Notes: generated from the letters alone by a model not told the origin. A DNA stretch of 64,000 bases from Herbaspirillum hiltneri N3 (GCF_001267925.1 NZ_CP011409.1:4901475-4965474); one strand, 5' to 3'. Shown: positions 47,738 to 57,382, counted from the first letter of the stretch. Made by a program: numbers and translations.

Positions 47738-47786
47738 AAATGAAACTGCCGCCGGACAGTCTGAACTGTGCGGCGGCAGTGATTGC
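47738..47786 (-). terminator. Terminator-like hairpin, repeat copy B
   Basis: The stem CTGCCGCCGGACAGT (47746-47760) pairs with ACTGTGCGGCGGCAG (47765-47779) around CTGA with one mismatch. On the minus strand it is followed by TTTCATTT and so terminates livM transcription (the gene ends at 47835). It is nearly identical to copy A at 39452-39501, and the two bracket the seven-gene sugar operon. Confidence 0.8.
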
Positions 47787-47834
47787 TGCGGTTGTTGCGA
47801 TTGCTCTAGCCGGCAAGCCGGCCTGAGCGACAAA

Positions 47835-48827
47835 CTAGTGTGATGCAGTCGGCGAACGTTTGCCGAACAGGTGCAGGATCTCGCCCACGATACCGCGGCG
47901 GAACGCCAGCACGCAGACGATGAAGATGAAGCCCGTCACGATGGTGACCGAGTCGCCCAGCGTATTGAACCACTCGATGTGCGTCACGCCGGCCAGCCAG
48001 TTGCCGATGTCGCCCAGCTTGTTCTCCAGCATGATGATGATCACCGCGCCGACGATAGGACCGACGATCGTGCCCAGGCCGCCGACCAGCGTCATCAGCA
48101 CCACCAGGCCCGACATGCTCCAGTGCACATCGGTCAGCGTTTCGAAACCCAGCACCAGCGCCTTGGTCGAACCCGCCAGACCGGTCAGCGCCGCCGACAG
48201 CACAAACGCCAGCAGTTTGTAGCGGTCAACGTCGTAGCCCAGCGAGATCGCGCGCGGCTCGTTTTCCTTGATCGCCTTGAGCACCTGGCCGAACGGCGAG
48301 TGAATGGTCCGCACGATCAGGGCAAAGCCGGCAATCGCGATCGCCAGCACGACGTAGTACAAGGTCATGTCGCTGGACAGATCGATGAAGCCAAGCAGCT
48401 TGCCGCGCGGGATGCCTTGCAGGCCATCTTCGCCGCCGGTGAACGGCGCCTGCAGCGCAACGAAGAACAGCATTTGCGCCAGCGCCAGGGTGATCATGGT
48501 GAAGTAGATGCCCTGGCGGCGAATCGCCAGCAGGCCCATCACCAGACCGATCAGCGCGCCTGTCAGCGTACCCAGAATCAGGCCGATTTCAGTCGGCACG
48601 CCCCAGGCCTTGATCGCCTGACCGGCGACGTAACCGGCGCCGCCGAAGAAAGCGGCATGGCCGAACGACAGCAGGCCGGTGTAGCCGATCAGCAGATTGA
48701 AGGCGCACGCGAACAGCGCGAAACACAGCATCTTCATCAGGAACACCGGATACAGGCCGAACGGCGCCAGCAACGCGAGGATCAGCAGCACGCCGTAAAA
48801 AAGTTTCTTGTTCAATGGGTTGTTCAT
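47835..48827 (-). CDS. livM: Branched-chain amino-acid ABC transporter permease LivM-like
   Basis: This 330-residue membrane protein has the LivM signature LLIGYTGLLSFGHAAFFGGAGYVAGQA, a region IRRQGIYFTMITLALAQMLFFVALQ and GLVVLMTLVGGLGTIVGPIVGAVIIIMLENKLGD. It is the second permease of a HAAT-type importer and starts 10 bp downstream of livH. Terminator copy B follows the gene. Confidence 0.95.
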   Translation of the reverse strand: MNNPLNKKLFYGVLLILALLAPFGLYPVFLMKMLCFALFACAFNLLIGYTGLLSFGHAAFFGGAGYVAGQAIKAWGVPTEIGLILGTLTGALIGLVMGLLAIRRQGIYFTMITLALAQMLFFVALQAPFTGGEDGLQGIPRGKLLGFIDLSSDMTLYYVVLAIAIAGFALIVRTIHSPFGQVLKAIKENEPRAISLGYDVDRYKLLAFVLSAALTGLAGSTKALVLGFETLTDVHWSMSGLVVLMTLVGGLGTIVGPIVGAVIIIMLENKLGDIGNWLAGVTHIEWFNTLGDSVTIVTGFIFIVCVLAFRRGIVGEILHLFGKRSPTASH

Positions 48828-48837
48828 CTTGTGCGCC

Positions 48838-49722
48838 TTATTTCTCTTTACCGAACAGACCGGCCGGACGAATCATCAGCACGATGGCCATGATGATGAA
48901 CACGACGGTTGCCGACAGTTCCGGATAAAACACGCGGGTCAGGCCTTCGATCACGCCCAGGCCCAGGCCGGTGACGATCGAGCCGAGGATGGATCCCATC
49001 CCGCCGATCACCACCACCGCAAACACCACGATGATCAGGTTCGAGCCCATCAGCGGCGACACCTGAATCACCGGCGCCGCCAGCACGCCGGCAAATGCCG
49101 CCAGCGCCACGCCGAAGCCGTAGGTCAGGGTCACCATCAGCGGCACGTTGATGCCGAAGGCTTCCACCAGCTTCGGGTTCTCAGTGCCGGCGCGCAGGTA
49201 GGCGCCCAGACGGGTCTTTTCGATCACGAACCAGGTCGAGAAACACACCACCACCGACGCCAGCACAACCCAGGCACGGTAGTTCGGCAAGACCATGAAC
49301 CCGAGGTTGGTGGCGCCCTGCAGTGCGTCAGGCACAGAGTAAGGTTGACCGGAGACGCCGTAGATCGAACGGAAGATGCCTTCCACCATCAGCGTGATGC
49401 CGAAGGTCAGCAGCAGACCGTAAAGGTGATCGAGCTTGTAGAGCCAGCGCAGCATGGTCTTTTCGATCACGATGCCGAATGCGCCGACGATGAGCGGCGC
49501 CAGAATCAGCATCACCCAGTAATTGATATTGAAATAGCTCAAGCCTATCCATGCCGCGAACGCGCCGAGCATGTAAAGGGTGCCGTGTGCAAAGTTGATC
49601 ACGTTGAGCAGGCCGAAGATGACCGCCAGTCCCAGCGACAGCATCGCGTAGAACGAACCGTTCACGAGGCCCAACAGCAGCTGGCTCAACAAGGCTTGCA
49701 GGGGTATGCCGAATAATTCCAT
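48838..49722 (-). CDS. livH: Branched-chain amino-acid ABC transporter permease LivH-like
   Basis: This 294-residue permease starts MELFGIPLQALLSQLLLGLV and shows LVNGSFYAMLSLGLAVIFGLLNVINFAHG (the LivH N-terminal signature), FGVALAAFAGVLAAPVIQVSPLMGSN and VVIGGMGSILGSIVTGLGLGVIEGL. It would form the membrane channel with LivM. The gene lies between the binding protein and livM on the same strand; a terminator-like hairpin after the binding protein may lower its expression. Confidence 0.95.
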   Translation of the reverse strand: MELFGIPLQALLSQLLLGLVNGSFYAMLSLGLAVIFGLLNVINFAHGTLYMLGAFAAWIGLSYFNINYWVMLILAPLIVGAFGIVIEKTMLRWLYKLDHLYGLLLTFGITLMVEGIFRSIYGVSGQPYSVPDALQGATNLGFMVLPNYRAWVVLASVVVCFSTWFVIEKTRLGAYLRAGTENPKLVEAFGINVPLMVTLTYGFGVALAAFAGVLAAPVIQVSPLMGSNLIIVVFAVVVIGGMGSILGSIVTGLGLGVIEGLTRVFYPELSATVVFIIMAIVLMIRPAGLFGKEK

Positions 49723-49795
49723 AGAAACTCATTCATTCCGATTGACCGGAAGTTGCGCGGCGGACCGCTCGCTTCCGGCTTATCAAATACAACAA

Positions 49796-49843
49796 GAAAA
49801 ATCTGTCATCCCGATTCTTCAACAGAAATCAGAAATGACAGAT
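49796..49843 (-). terminator. Intra-operon terminator/attenuator after the Liv binding protein
   Basis: ATCTGTCAT (49801-49809) pairs with ATGACAGAT (49835-49843). On the minus strand the stem ends in TTTTTCTTG. It lies between the binding-protein gene and livH, where partial termination commonly gives excess binding protein over permeases. Confidence 0.75.
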
Positions 49844-49881
49844 CCTTTTGGTGCGTTGATTGTCCGTCGATTACCGGCGGA

Positions 49882-51093
49882 TTATTTCCAGGCCGAGCAC
49901 TTGGATTCAGCCTTGGTGGTCCAGGCTTGTTCTCCAGGGATGGTCTGGACCAGCTTGTAGTAGTCCCATGGATACTTGGACTCGGCCGGTGTCTTGACCT
50001 GGTACAGGTACATGTCATGGACCACGCGGCCGTCGGCGCGCAGGTAGCCGTTCTTCTGGAACACGTCGTTGAACTTGGTCTTGCGCAGTTGTGCCATGAC
50101 CTTGTCCGAATCATCCGTACCGGCAGCCTTCACCGCTTGCAGGTATTGCAGCGCGGCGGAGTAGTCGGCCGCTTGCAGGCTCGACGGCATCTTCTTTTGC
50201 TTTTCGAAGTAGCGCTTGGCGAACTTGCGAGTCTCGTCGTTGGTGTCCCAGTACCAGCTGTCGGTCAGGTACATGCCCTGGGTCAGCTTCGGCGTCAGCG
50301 AGTGCACGTCGTTGATGAACACCAGCAGGCCGGCCAGCTTGGCGGTCTTGGTGATGCCGAACTCGTTGGCTGCCTTCACCGAGTTGATGAAGTCGCCGCC
50401 GGCGTTGGCCAGGCCGATGATCTGGGCCTTGGAAGTCTGCGCCTGCAGCAGGAAGGACGAGAAGTCGGATGCGCCCAGTGGATGCTTGACCGAACCCACG
50501 ACCGTGCCGCCCGATGCCTTGACGACGTTGCTGGTGTCGCTTTCCAGCGAGTGGCCGAACGCGTAGTCGGCGGTCAGGAAGAACCAGCTCTTGCCGCCCT
50601 GCTTCACGACTGCCGAACCGGTGCCTTTGGCCAGCGCGACGGTGTCGTAGGCGTAGTGGACGGTGTAAGGCGAGCATTCTTCATTGGTCAGGCGAGCCGA
50701 GCCGGCGCCGTTTTCGATGAAGACCTTTTTCTTTTCGTTGGCGACCTTGGCCATTGCCAGCGCCGTGCCGGAATTGGTGCCGCCGATCAGGACGTCAACG
50801 CCCTGCTGGTCGAACCATTCGCGCGACTTGCTGGCGGCGACGTCAGCCTTGTTCTGGTGATCGGCGACAACCAGTTCGATTTTCTTGCCGTTGATCGAAC
50901 CGCCCATGTCGGCGATCGCGAACTTGATCGCTTCCGCACCGCCCTGGCCGTCGATGTCCGAATAGACGCCGGAGATGTCGGTGATGAAACCGATCTTGAT
51001 CACGTCTCCGGAAATTTGCGCCGAAGCCGGTGCCGCGAATGCGAACGCTGCTGCTGCAGTCGACACGGCGAGTGACATTGCCTTTAACTTCAT
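49882..51093 (-). CDS. Amino-acid-type ABC transporter substrate-binding protein
   Basis: This 403-residue Peripla_BP_6 protein has a signal peptide ending near PASA-QISG, then VIKIGFITDISGVYSDIDGQGGAEA, ELVVADHQNKADVAASKSREW and VDVLIGGTNSGTALAM. Although adjacent to livFGHM, this family also binds amides, aromatic acids and short-chain amides, so the ligand is open. Of two in-frame ATGs, 51093 has AGGAG at a normal six-base spacing, whereas for 51099 the AGGAG is immediately adjacent. It is separated from livF by about 260 bp and probably has its own promoter. Confidence 0.92.
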   Translation of the reverse strand: MKLKAMSLAVSTAAAAFAFAAPASAQISGDVIKIGFITDISGVYSDIDGQGGAEAIKFAIADMGGSINGKKIELVVADHQNKADVAASKSREWFDQQGVDVLIGGTNSGTALAMAKVANEKKKVFIENGAGSARLTNEECSPYTVHYAYDTVALAKGTGSAVVKQGGKSWFFLTADYAFGHSLESDTSNVVKASGGTVVGSVKHPLGASDFSSFLLQAQTSKAQIIGLANAGGDFINSVKAANEFGITKTAKLAGLLVFINDVHSLTPKLTQGMYLTDSWYWDTNDETRKFAKRYFEKQKKMPSSLQAADYSAALQYLQAVKAAGTDDSDKVMAQLRKTKFNDVFQKNGYLRADGRVVHDMYLYQVKTPAESKYPWDYYKLVQTIPGEQAWTTKAESKCSAWK

Positions 51094-51226
51094 TTCCATC
51101 TCCTTTTGTTATAACGCCAGTGATGCTGGTAACGTTTGTGATGCCCGCTCAATAAGTATTTATTCAATACGTGCGTAATGCCGATTTTTACAAACGGGCG
51201 CATGAATGATCACGCGACCGCTCGTC

Positions 51227-51252
51227 GCACCATGATCCACGAACCATGGTGC
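51227..51252. terminator. Hairpin between livF and the binding-protein gene
   Basis: GCACCATG (51227-51234) pairs with CATGGTGC (51245-51252) around a 10-base loop. A T-rich run follows on the plus strand, but the neighbouring genes read on the minus strand, so its role (terminator or promoter-associated structure) is unclear. Confidence 0.4.
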
Positions 51253-51352
51253 ATTCTTTTTATGACTGCTTTGTTAATTCAGAATAATGATGCGACAGCT
51301 TGGATAGCGAAACCAGCGAAACTAGCGAAACGATGATCCGCCTCTGCTTTAC

Positions 51353-52108
51353 TCAAACGCCCAGCAGCTCATTGAGCTTCTGCGTCTTCGACTCGAGTTC
51401 CGAAGAAGCGAACGACTCGACGATCTGGCCGTGTTCCATCACATAGAAACGATCAGCCAGGGGCGCGGCAAAGCGGAAGTTCTGTTCCACCATCACAATC
51501 GTGTAACCCTTGGCCTTGAGCATGAGGATCATGCGCGCCAGCGCCTGCACGATCACCGGCGCCAGGCCTTCGGAAATCTCGTCGAGCAGCAACAGGCGGG
51601 CGCCCGTGCGCAGGATGCGCGCCACCGCCAGCATCTGCTGTTCACCGCCGGACAAACGCGTGCCCTGGCTGTTGCGGCGTTCCTTGAGGTTGGGGAACAT
51701 GTCGTAGATCTCTTCGATCGACATGCCCTTGTCTGTCTTCGATACGAACGGCGGCAGCATCAGGTTCTCTTCCGCCGACAGCGATGAGAAGATGCCGCGC
51801 TCTTCCGGACAATAACCGACACCCTGATGCGCGATCTTGTAGGTCGGCATGGCGATGGTTTCATTGCCGTTGATCTTGATCGAGCCCTTGCGCGCGCCGA
51901 CCAGTCCCATGATGGAACGCAGCGTCGTGGTGCGGCCGGCGCCGTTGCGGCCCAGCAGCGTCACCACTTCACCTTTGTTCACCGACAGGTTGACGTTGTG
52001 CAGGATGTGCGATTCGCCGTACCAGGATTGCAGGTCGGAGATCTCCAGCGCGGCCGTGCCGCTGCCGGTGGAGGCCACGCCGCCTTGTTGCATTGTCGCC
52101 GTGCTCAT
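51353..52108 (-). CDS. livF: Branched-chain amino-acid ABC transporter ATPase LivF-like
   Basis: This 251-residue ATPase has ALEISDLQSWYGESHILHNVNL, signature RLSGGEQQMLAVARILRTGARLLLLDE and MVEQNFRFAAPLADRFYVMEHG. The Walker A reads GRNGAGRTTT, with Arg at the usual catalytic Lys. The gene codon is CGC, so this is not a reading error of a frame. Similar Arg variants occur in LivF relatives of Burkholderiales as far as I recall. Its start overlaps the livG stop by one base. Confidence 0.93.
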   Translation of the reverse strand: MSTATMQQGGVASTGSGTAALEISDLQSWYGESHILHNVNLSVNKGEVVTLLGRNGAGRTTTLRSIMGLVGARKGSIKINGNETIAMPTYKIAHQGVGYCPEERGIFSSLSAEENLMLPPFVSKTDKGMSIEEIYDMFPNLKERRNSQGTRLSGGEQQMLAVARILRTGARLLLLDEISEGLAPVIVQALARMILMLKAKGYTIVMVEQNFRFAAPLADRFYVMEHGQIVESFASSELESKTQKLNELLGV

Positions 52109-52878
52109 CAGTGTGCTCCTTCCAGCGCGCCGGCAGTGGTGCCCATGTAGGCTTCCATCACCTGCGGATTCTTCGATACCTGGTCATACGTGCCTTCGGC
52201 CAGCACGGCGCCGCGTTGCAGCACGCTGATGCGGTCGCAGATGCCGGCGATGACGTTCATGTTGTGTTCCACCATCAGGATGGTGCGGCCGGCGGAAACC
52301 TTCTTGATCAGCGCCGTCACGCGATCGACGTCTTCGTGGCCCATGCCCTGGGTCGGTTCATCGAGCAGCATCAGTTCGGGTTCCATCGCCAGCGTCGTGG
52401 CGATTTCCAGTGCGCGCTTGCGGCCGTACGGCAAATCGACGGTCAGCGTATCGGCGAAACTGGTCAGGTCGACTTCGTCGAGCAAGGCCATGGCGCGGTC
52501 GTTGAGTTGCTTCAGGCTGTCGCTGCTCTTCCAGAAATGGAAGGAGGTGCCGAGCGTGCGCTGCAAACCGATGCGCACATTCTCCATCACGCTCAGGTGG
52601 GGAAACACCGCGGAAATCTGGAACGAACGGATGATGCCCTGGCGCGCAATCTGCGCCGGCGCTTCCATCGTGATGTCACGGCCGTTGAACAGGATCTGGC
52701 CCGAGGTCGGCACCAGGAATTTGGTCAGCAGGTTGAAGCACGTCGTCTTGCCGGCGCCGTTCGGGCCGATCAGCGCATGGATATGGCCGCGCTCGACTTG
52801 CAGGTTGACTTTGCTTACTGCTGTAAAACCCTTGAATTCCTTCGTCAGGTTTTTTGTCTCCAGAATGACATCTGTCAT
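52108..52878 (-). CDS. livG: Branched-chain amino-acid ABC transporter ATPase LivG-like
   Basis: The 256-residue ATPase shows ILETKNLTKEFKGFTAVSKVNL, Walker A GPNGAGKTT, LRRPYGRKRALEIA-like LPYGRKRALEIATTLAMEPELMLLDEPTQGM and MVEHNMNVIAGICDRISVLQRG. It pairs with LivF. The ATG at 52878 has AGAAGAGAC upstream and was preferred over an ATG at 52902. It is the first gene of the Liv group on the minus strand. Confidence 0.94.
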   Translation of the reverse strand: MTDVILETKNLTKEFKGFTAVSKVNLQVERGHIHALIGPNGAGKTTCFNLLTKFLVPTSGQILFNGRDITMEAPAQIARQGIIRSFQISAVFPHLSVMENVRIGLQRTLGTSFHFWKSSDSLKQLNDRAMALLDEVDLTSFADTLTVDLPYGRKRALEIATTLAMEPELMLLDEPTQGMGHEDVDRVTALIKKVSAGRTILMVEHNMNVIAGICDRISVLQRGAVLAEGTYDQVSKNPQVMEAYMGTTAGALEGAH

Positions 52879-53101
52879 AGTGTCTCTTCTCATTCTTCCC
52901 ATGAATACCTTGCGTGTGTCCGCAAGGCCGCCTTGTGTAAATCGCTACGCTTCTGGCGCCGCAATCTGAGCCTGTGAGGCTCTCGTGCGAGAGTCTTATT
53001 TTTTTAATATCTGGCGCATAGTAGCCGAGTCGTACCATTACTACAATACGTATAAGTACCGTATTGGGGAAAGGTCGGAAATTTTATTTTCGGCGCAACT
53101 T

Positions 53102-54748
53102 TCAGGGTGTTCCGCGCCGTGCTGCGCGGATCAATTCTGCTGCCTTTTCGGCAATCATCAGGGTCGGAGAGTTGGTGTTGCCGGAGGTGATGGTGGGCAT
53201 CACGGACGCGTCTACAACCCGCAGCCCGCCTACGCCGCGCACGCGCAGCTGACTGTCCGTCACGGCGTGCAAGTCGTCGGCGCGACCCATCTTGCAGGTG
53301 CCGACCGGATGGAAAATCGTCGTGCCGATTTCGCCGGCGGCCTTGTATAACTCTTCCTCAGACTGGTATTCCACACCGGGCTTGCATTCATCGGGTTGGT
53401 ACTTTCGCAACGCCGGCGCGGAGACGATTTTTCGGGTCAGTTTGAGCGAGTCGGCGGCAACCTTGCGATCGGCTTCCGTGCTCAGATAATTGAGCGTGAT
53501 TTTTGGCGCTAAAGCACCGTCATTGCTACCCAGTCGGATATGCCCGCGCGAAGTCGGACGCAGGTTGCAGACGCTGGCGGTGAACGCCGGGAACGGATGC
53601 AGCGGATCGCCGAATTTTTCCAGCGACAAGGGCTGCACGTGATATTCGAGGTTGGCGCTGCTTTGCGACGGATCGGACTTGGCGAACACGCCGAGCTGCG
53701 ACGGCGCCATCGACATCGGGCCGCTCTGGAACATCGCGTACTGCACGCCGATCATCATCTTGCCGTACCAGTTGCCGGCCATCATGTTGAGCGTCTTCAC
53801 GCCCTTCACCTTGAATGCCATGCGGATCTGCAGATGATCCTGCAGATTTTCACCGACGCCGGCGAGTTCCTTCACCACCGGAATCTGATGTTGCTGCAGC
53901 AAGGCGACCGGACCGATTCCGGACAACTGCAGGAGATGCGGCGAACCCACCGCACCGGCGGCGAGAATGGTTTCGCAGGTCGATTCGGCATACCACTCGC
54001 TGCCGCCGCCAGTGAATTCCACACCGACGCACACGGGACCGCTTATTCCATTGACTTCGCGTTGTTCAATGCGCAGGCGCTTCACGTGCGAGCCGGTCAT
54101 GATGTCGAGGTTGCCGCTTTTCATGGCCGGTTTCAAAAATGCCTTCGATGCGTTCCAGCGGATGCCGCGTTTTTGATTGACGTCGAAATAGGAACTGCCC
54201 TCGTTGTCGCCGCGATTGAAATCGTCGATCTTGGGAATGCCGGTTTGCGCCGCCGCATCGCGGAAGGCGTCGAGGATTTCCCACGACAGCCGCTGCTTCT
54301 CGACGCGCCATTCGCCGCCGGCGCCGTGGAACTGGTCGGCGCCCTTGTAATGGTCTTCGCTCTTCTTGAACAGCGGCAGCACCTGATCCCAGCGCCAGCT
54401 GTCGTCGCCGGTCAGTTGCGCCCACTCGTTGTAGTCGCGTTCCTGGCCGCGCATGTAGATCATGCCGTTGATCGACGAGCAGCCGCCCAACACTTTACCG
54501 CGCGGATAAATCAGGCTGCGGCCGTTGAGGCCGACATCGGCTTCGGTGCGATACAGCCAGTCGGTGCGCGGATTGTTGATGCAATACAGGTAACCGACAG
54601 GAATATGGATCCACAGGTAATCATCCTTGGCGCCCGCCTCGATCAGCAGCACCCTGACGCCGCGATCCTTGCTCAGGCGGTTGGCCAGCACGCAACCAGC
54701 CGTGCCGCCACCGACGATGATGTAATCGTATTTACCTGCTGACTCCAT
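53102..54748 (-). CDS. GMC-family oxidoreductase (choline/alcohol dehydrogenase-like)
   Basis: The 548-residue FAD enzyme has YIIVGGGTAGCVLANRLSKD (FAD motif), GGCSSINGMIYMRGQERDYNEWA (GMC signature 1), GAVGSPHLLQLSGIGP (signature 2) and the catalytic His in HPVGTCKMG. It probably oxidises a primary alcohol or polyol, as choline dehydrogenase and alkanol dehydrogenases do. GGAGACAGGA precedes the chosen ATG. It lies 43 bp downstream of mmsA, so the two are probably co-transcribed and may act in sequence (alcohol to aldehyde, then acyl-CoA). Confidence 0.92.
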   Translation of the reverse strand: MESAGKYDYIIVGGGTAGCVLANRLSKDRGVRVLLIEAGAKDDYLWIHIPVGYLYCINNPRTDWLYRTEADVGLNGRSLIYPRGKVLGGCSSINGMIYMRGQERDYNEWAQLTGDDSWRWDQVLPLFKKSEDHYKGADQFHGAGGEWRVEKQRLSWEILDAFRDAAAQTGIPKIDDFNRGDNEGSSYFDVNQKRGIRWNASKAFLKPAMKSGNLDIMTGSHVKRLRIEQREVNGISGPVCVGVEFTGGGSEWYAESTCETILAAGAVGSPHLLQLSGIGPVALLQQHQIPVVKELAGVGENLQDHLQIRMAFKVKGVKTLNMMAGNWYGKMMIGVQYAMFQSGPMSMAPSQLGVFAKSDPSQSSANLEYHVQPLSLEKFGDPLHPFPAFTASVCNLRPTSRGHIRLGSNDGALAPKITLNYLSTEADRKVAADSLKLTRKIVSAPALRKYQPDECKPGVEYQSEEELYKAAGEIGTTIFHPVGTCKMGRADDLHAVTDSQLRVRGVGGLRVVDASVMPTITSGNTNSPTLMIAEKAAELIRAARRGTP

Positions 54749-54791
54749 ATTCCTGTCTCCGTTATTTTTATCGCTTGGTTTTGCTGCGCAA

Positions 54792-56309
54792 TTATTTCGC
54801 CACCGGCATCGTAAATTCCGCGCCCTTGCCGATAGTAGCCGACCAGCGCTGCATAATGGACTTATATCGCGTATAGAACTTGATGCCCTCTTCGCCATAA
54901 GCATGCGTATCGCCGAACAGCGAACGCTTCCAGCCGCCGAACGAATGCCAGGCCATCGGCACCGGAATCGGCACGTTGATGCCGACCATGCCGACCTGGA
55001 TGCGGCGCGAGAACTCATGCGCCGTGTTGCCGTCGGCGGTGAACAGCGACACGCCGTTGCCGTACTCATGTGCATTGATCAGCCGCACCGCTTCGGCGAA
55101 ATCGGGCACGCGCACCACGCACAGCACCGGTCCGAAAATTTCTTCCTTGTAGATCTTCATGTCCGGCGTGACGTGGTCGAACAAGGTGCCGCCGACGTAG
55201 AAGCCGTTTTCATGACCCGGCACCTTGATGCCGCGGCCGTCGACCAGCAGCTTGGCGCCGGCGTTGACGCCGTCGTCGATGTAGCCTTCCACCTTAGCCT
55301 TGTGCGCCGCAGTGACCAGCGGGCCCATTTCGGCGTCGGCTTCCATGCCGTTCTTGATCTTCAGGGCTTTCACGCGCGGAATCAGCGCTTCTACCAGCTT
55401 GTCGGCCACGCTGCCGACTGCCACCGCCACCGAAATCGCCATGCAGCGTTCGCCGGCCGAACCGTAGGCCGCACCGATCAGCGCATCGACCGCCTGCTCC
55501 AGGTTGGCGTCGGGCATCACCACCAGGTGATTCTTGGCGCCGCCCAGCGCTTGCGCACGCAACGGGAAAGTGCCGGCGCGCTTGGTCGCCTCGCTGTAAA
55601 TGTATTCCGCAATCGGCGTCGAGCCGACGAAGGAAATCGCCTGCACCTCCGGATGCTGCAGCAGCGCATCGACCGCCACCTTGTCGCCCTGGACCACATT
55701 GAACACGCCATCCGGCAAACCGGCGCGCTTGAACAGGTCGGCCAGCATCAGCGACGGCGTCGGATCGCGCTCGGACGGCTTGAGGATGAAGCTGTTGCCG
55801 GTAGCGATCGCCATCGGCGCCATCCACAGCGGCACCATGACGGGGAAATTGAACGGCGTGATGCCGGCGGTGACGCCCAGCGGCTGGCGCAGATTCCAGT
55901 TGTCGATGCCGCCGCCAATGTTGTCGGTGAACTGGGTCTTCAGCAATTGCGGCACGCCGCAAGCGAACTCGACGATTTCCAGGCCGCGCGTAACTTCGCC
56001 CTTGGCATCGGAAAACACCTTGCCGTGTTCACGCGTGATCGCGGCAGCCAGATCGTCGTGATGCTGCTCGATCAGCTCCTTGAACTTGAACAGCACGCGG
56101 GCGCGCTTCAACGGCGCGGTCTCGGCCCAGCCAGGCGCAGCGGCGCTGGCGGAAGCGACCGCCGCATTGACTTCCGCTGTCGAGGCCAATACGACCTGGC
56201 CGGAGACTTCGCCGGTCGCCGGGTTGAATACGTCCTGCCGGCGTCCGCTTTCGGACGGCGCGATGCGGCCATTGATGTAATGCTGAATCGTGGATGGTGC
56301 GGCAGTCAT
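54792..56309 (-). CDS. mmsA: CoA-acylating methylmalonate-semialdehyde dehydrogenase
   Basis: The 505-residue aldehyde dehydrogenase shows [48 protein letters not shown], and the catalytic Cys in [14 protein letters not shown], the MmsA/IolA variant that couples oxidation to CoA addition. MmsA converts methylmalonate or malonate semialdehyde to propionyl- or acetyl-CoA in valine and inositol catabolism. The LysR gene at 56501 is divergent and is the likely regulator. The nearby Liv transporter could provide related amino acids, but this is inference. Confidence 0.93.
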   Translation of the reverse strand: MTAAPSTIQHYINGRIAPSESGRRQDVFNPATGEVSGQVVLASTAEVNAAVASASAAAPGWAETAPLKRARVLFKFKELIEQHHDDLAAAITREHGKVFSDAKGEVTRGLEIVEFACGVPQLLKTQFTDNIGGGIDNWNLRQPLGVTAGITPFNFPVMVPLWMAPMAIATGNSFILKPSERDPTPSLMLADLFKRAGLPDGVFNVVQGDKVAVDALLQHPEVQAISFVGSTPIAEYIYSEATKRAGTFPLRAQALGGAKNHLVVMPDANLEQAVDALIGAAYGSAGERCMAISVAVAVGSVADKLVEALIPRVKALKIKNGMEADAEMGPLVTAAHKAKVEGYIDDGVNAGAKLLVDGRGIKVPGHENGFYVGGTLFDHVTPDMKIYKEEIFGPVLCVVRVPDFAEAVRLINAHEYGNGVSLFTADGNTAHEFSRRIQVGMVGINVPIPVPMAWHSFGGWKRSLFGDTHAYGEEGIKFYTRYKSIMQRWSATIGKGAEFTMPVAK

Positions 56310-56500
56310 AAGCGTCCCTTTGGTATGAAGTAATGTCAGATTGGAAAAAATGGCGTATTTATCTTGTTTTGGGAGAATATCGCGTAGATTCAGATGAATC
56401 CAATCAGTTATTATCAACAGCAATATAAGAATCGCTGATAATAATGCGGCCAGCGAAGGTTTCCACCTGGCTGTTTATTCTTCTTTTTCCGCATTTAGCC

Positions 56501-57382
56501 ATGGATTTCACGCAGTTACGCGCTTTTATCGCCGTCGCCGAGGAAGGTAACCTGACGCGCGCCGCCGACCGGCTCCACGTCACCCAGCCGGCCGTCAGCC
56601 TCCAGATCAAACTCCTGCAAGAACGGCTCAAGCTGCAATTGTTCGTGCGCACCAGCGCCGGCATGCGGCTGACCAACGAAGGCAGCAAGCTGTTGCCGGT
56701 CGCGGAACGCGTACTCAACACCCTGCAGGAATTCCACCAGCACGCCGATGCCCTCCACACCAGCGCCGGCACCCTGAGCGGCACCTTATCGCTGGGAACC
56801 ATCCTCGATCCCGAATTCATCCGTCTTGGCGCCTTCCTCAAGCTGCTGGTCGAACGTTATCCCCAACTGTCCACACGTCTTCAACATCATATGTCCGGTT
56901 CGGTGCTGCAATTGGTGAAAAACGGCGAACTCGACGTCGGCTTCTTCCTGGGAACGCCCGGCAAGGGCTTCCACAGCCTCACCCTGACGCCGTTCACCTA
57001 CAACGTCATCGCCCCCGCCGGTTGGAAGAACCGCGTCGCTGGCAAGGGCTGGAAGGAGCTGGCACAGCTTCCCTGGATCTGGACCCCACCGGAGTCCGCG
57101 CATCACCGTCTGCTAAACCGGGTTTTCACGCAATACAAGCTGACGCCCAATACCGTCGCGCTGGTCGATCAGGAATCCTCCATGCTGGATCTGGTGAAAT
57201 CCGGTGTCGGCCTGTCGCTGGCGCGCGAGTCGATTGCGCTGAGCCAGTCCCATGCACACGGGCTGGTGATCGCGGATGCGGTGGATCTTTCTACCGAACT
57301 GTCTTTCATTGCGCTGGAGAAACGCAGGAATGAACCAGCCATCAGCGCGGTGTTTGCCTTGTTGCAGAACGTCTGGAGCTGA
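56501..57382 (+). CDS. LysR-family transcriptional regulator
   Basis: This 293-residue protein has MDFTQLRAFIAVAEEGNLTRAADRLHVTQPAVSLQIKLLQERLKLQLFVRTSAGMRL (HTH) and a LysR ligand-binding domain. The ATG at 56501 begins the HTH. It is divergent from mmsA across 191 bp, which is the likely operator, and its 3' end abuts the first origin-like module. Confidence 0.92.
   Translation: MDFTQLRAFIAVAEEGNLTRAADRLHVTQPAVSLQIKLLQERLKLQLFVRTSAGMRLTNEGSKLLPVAERVLNTLQEFHQHADALHTSAGTLSGTLSLGTILDPEFIRLGAFLKLLVERYPQLSTRLQHHMSGSVLQLVKNGELDVGFFLGTPGKGFHSLTLTPFTYNVIAPAGWKNRVAGKGWKELAQLPWIWTPPESAHHRLLNRVFTQYKLTPNTVALVDQESSMLDLVKSGVGLSLARESIALSQSHAHGLVIADAVDLSTELSFIALEKRRNEPAISAVFALLQNVWS

Noticed and set aside
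52970..53010. CTCTCG/CGAGAG hairpin followed by a T-run
   Set aside because: It reads as a plus-strand terminator, but no plus-strand gene precedes it and the minus-strand version has no T-run, so it was not called.
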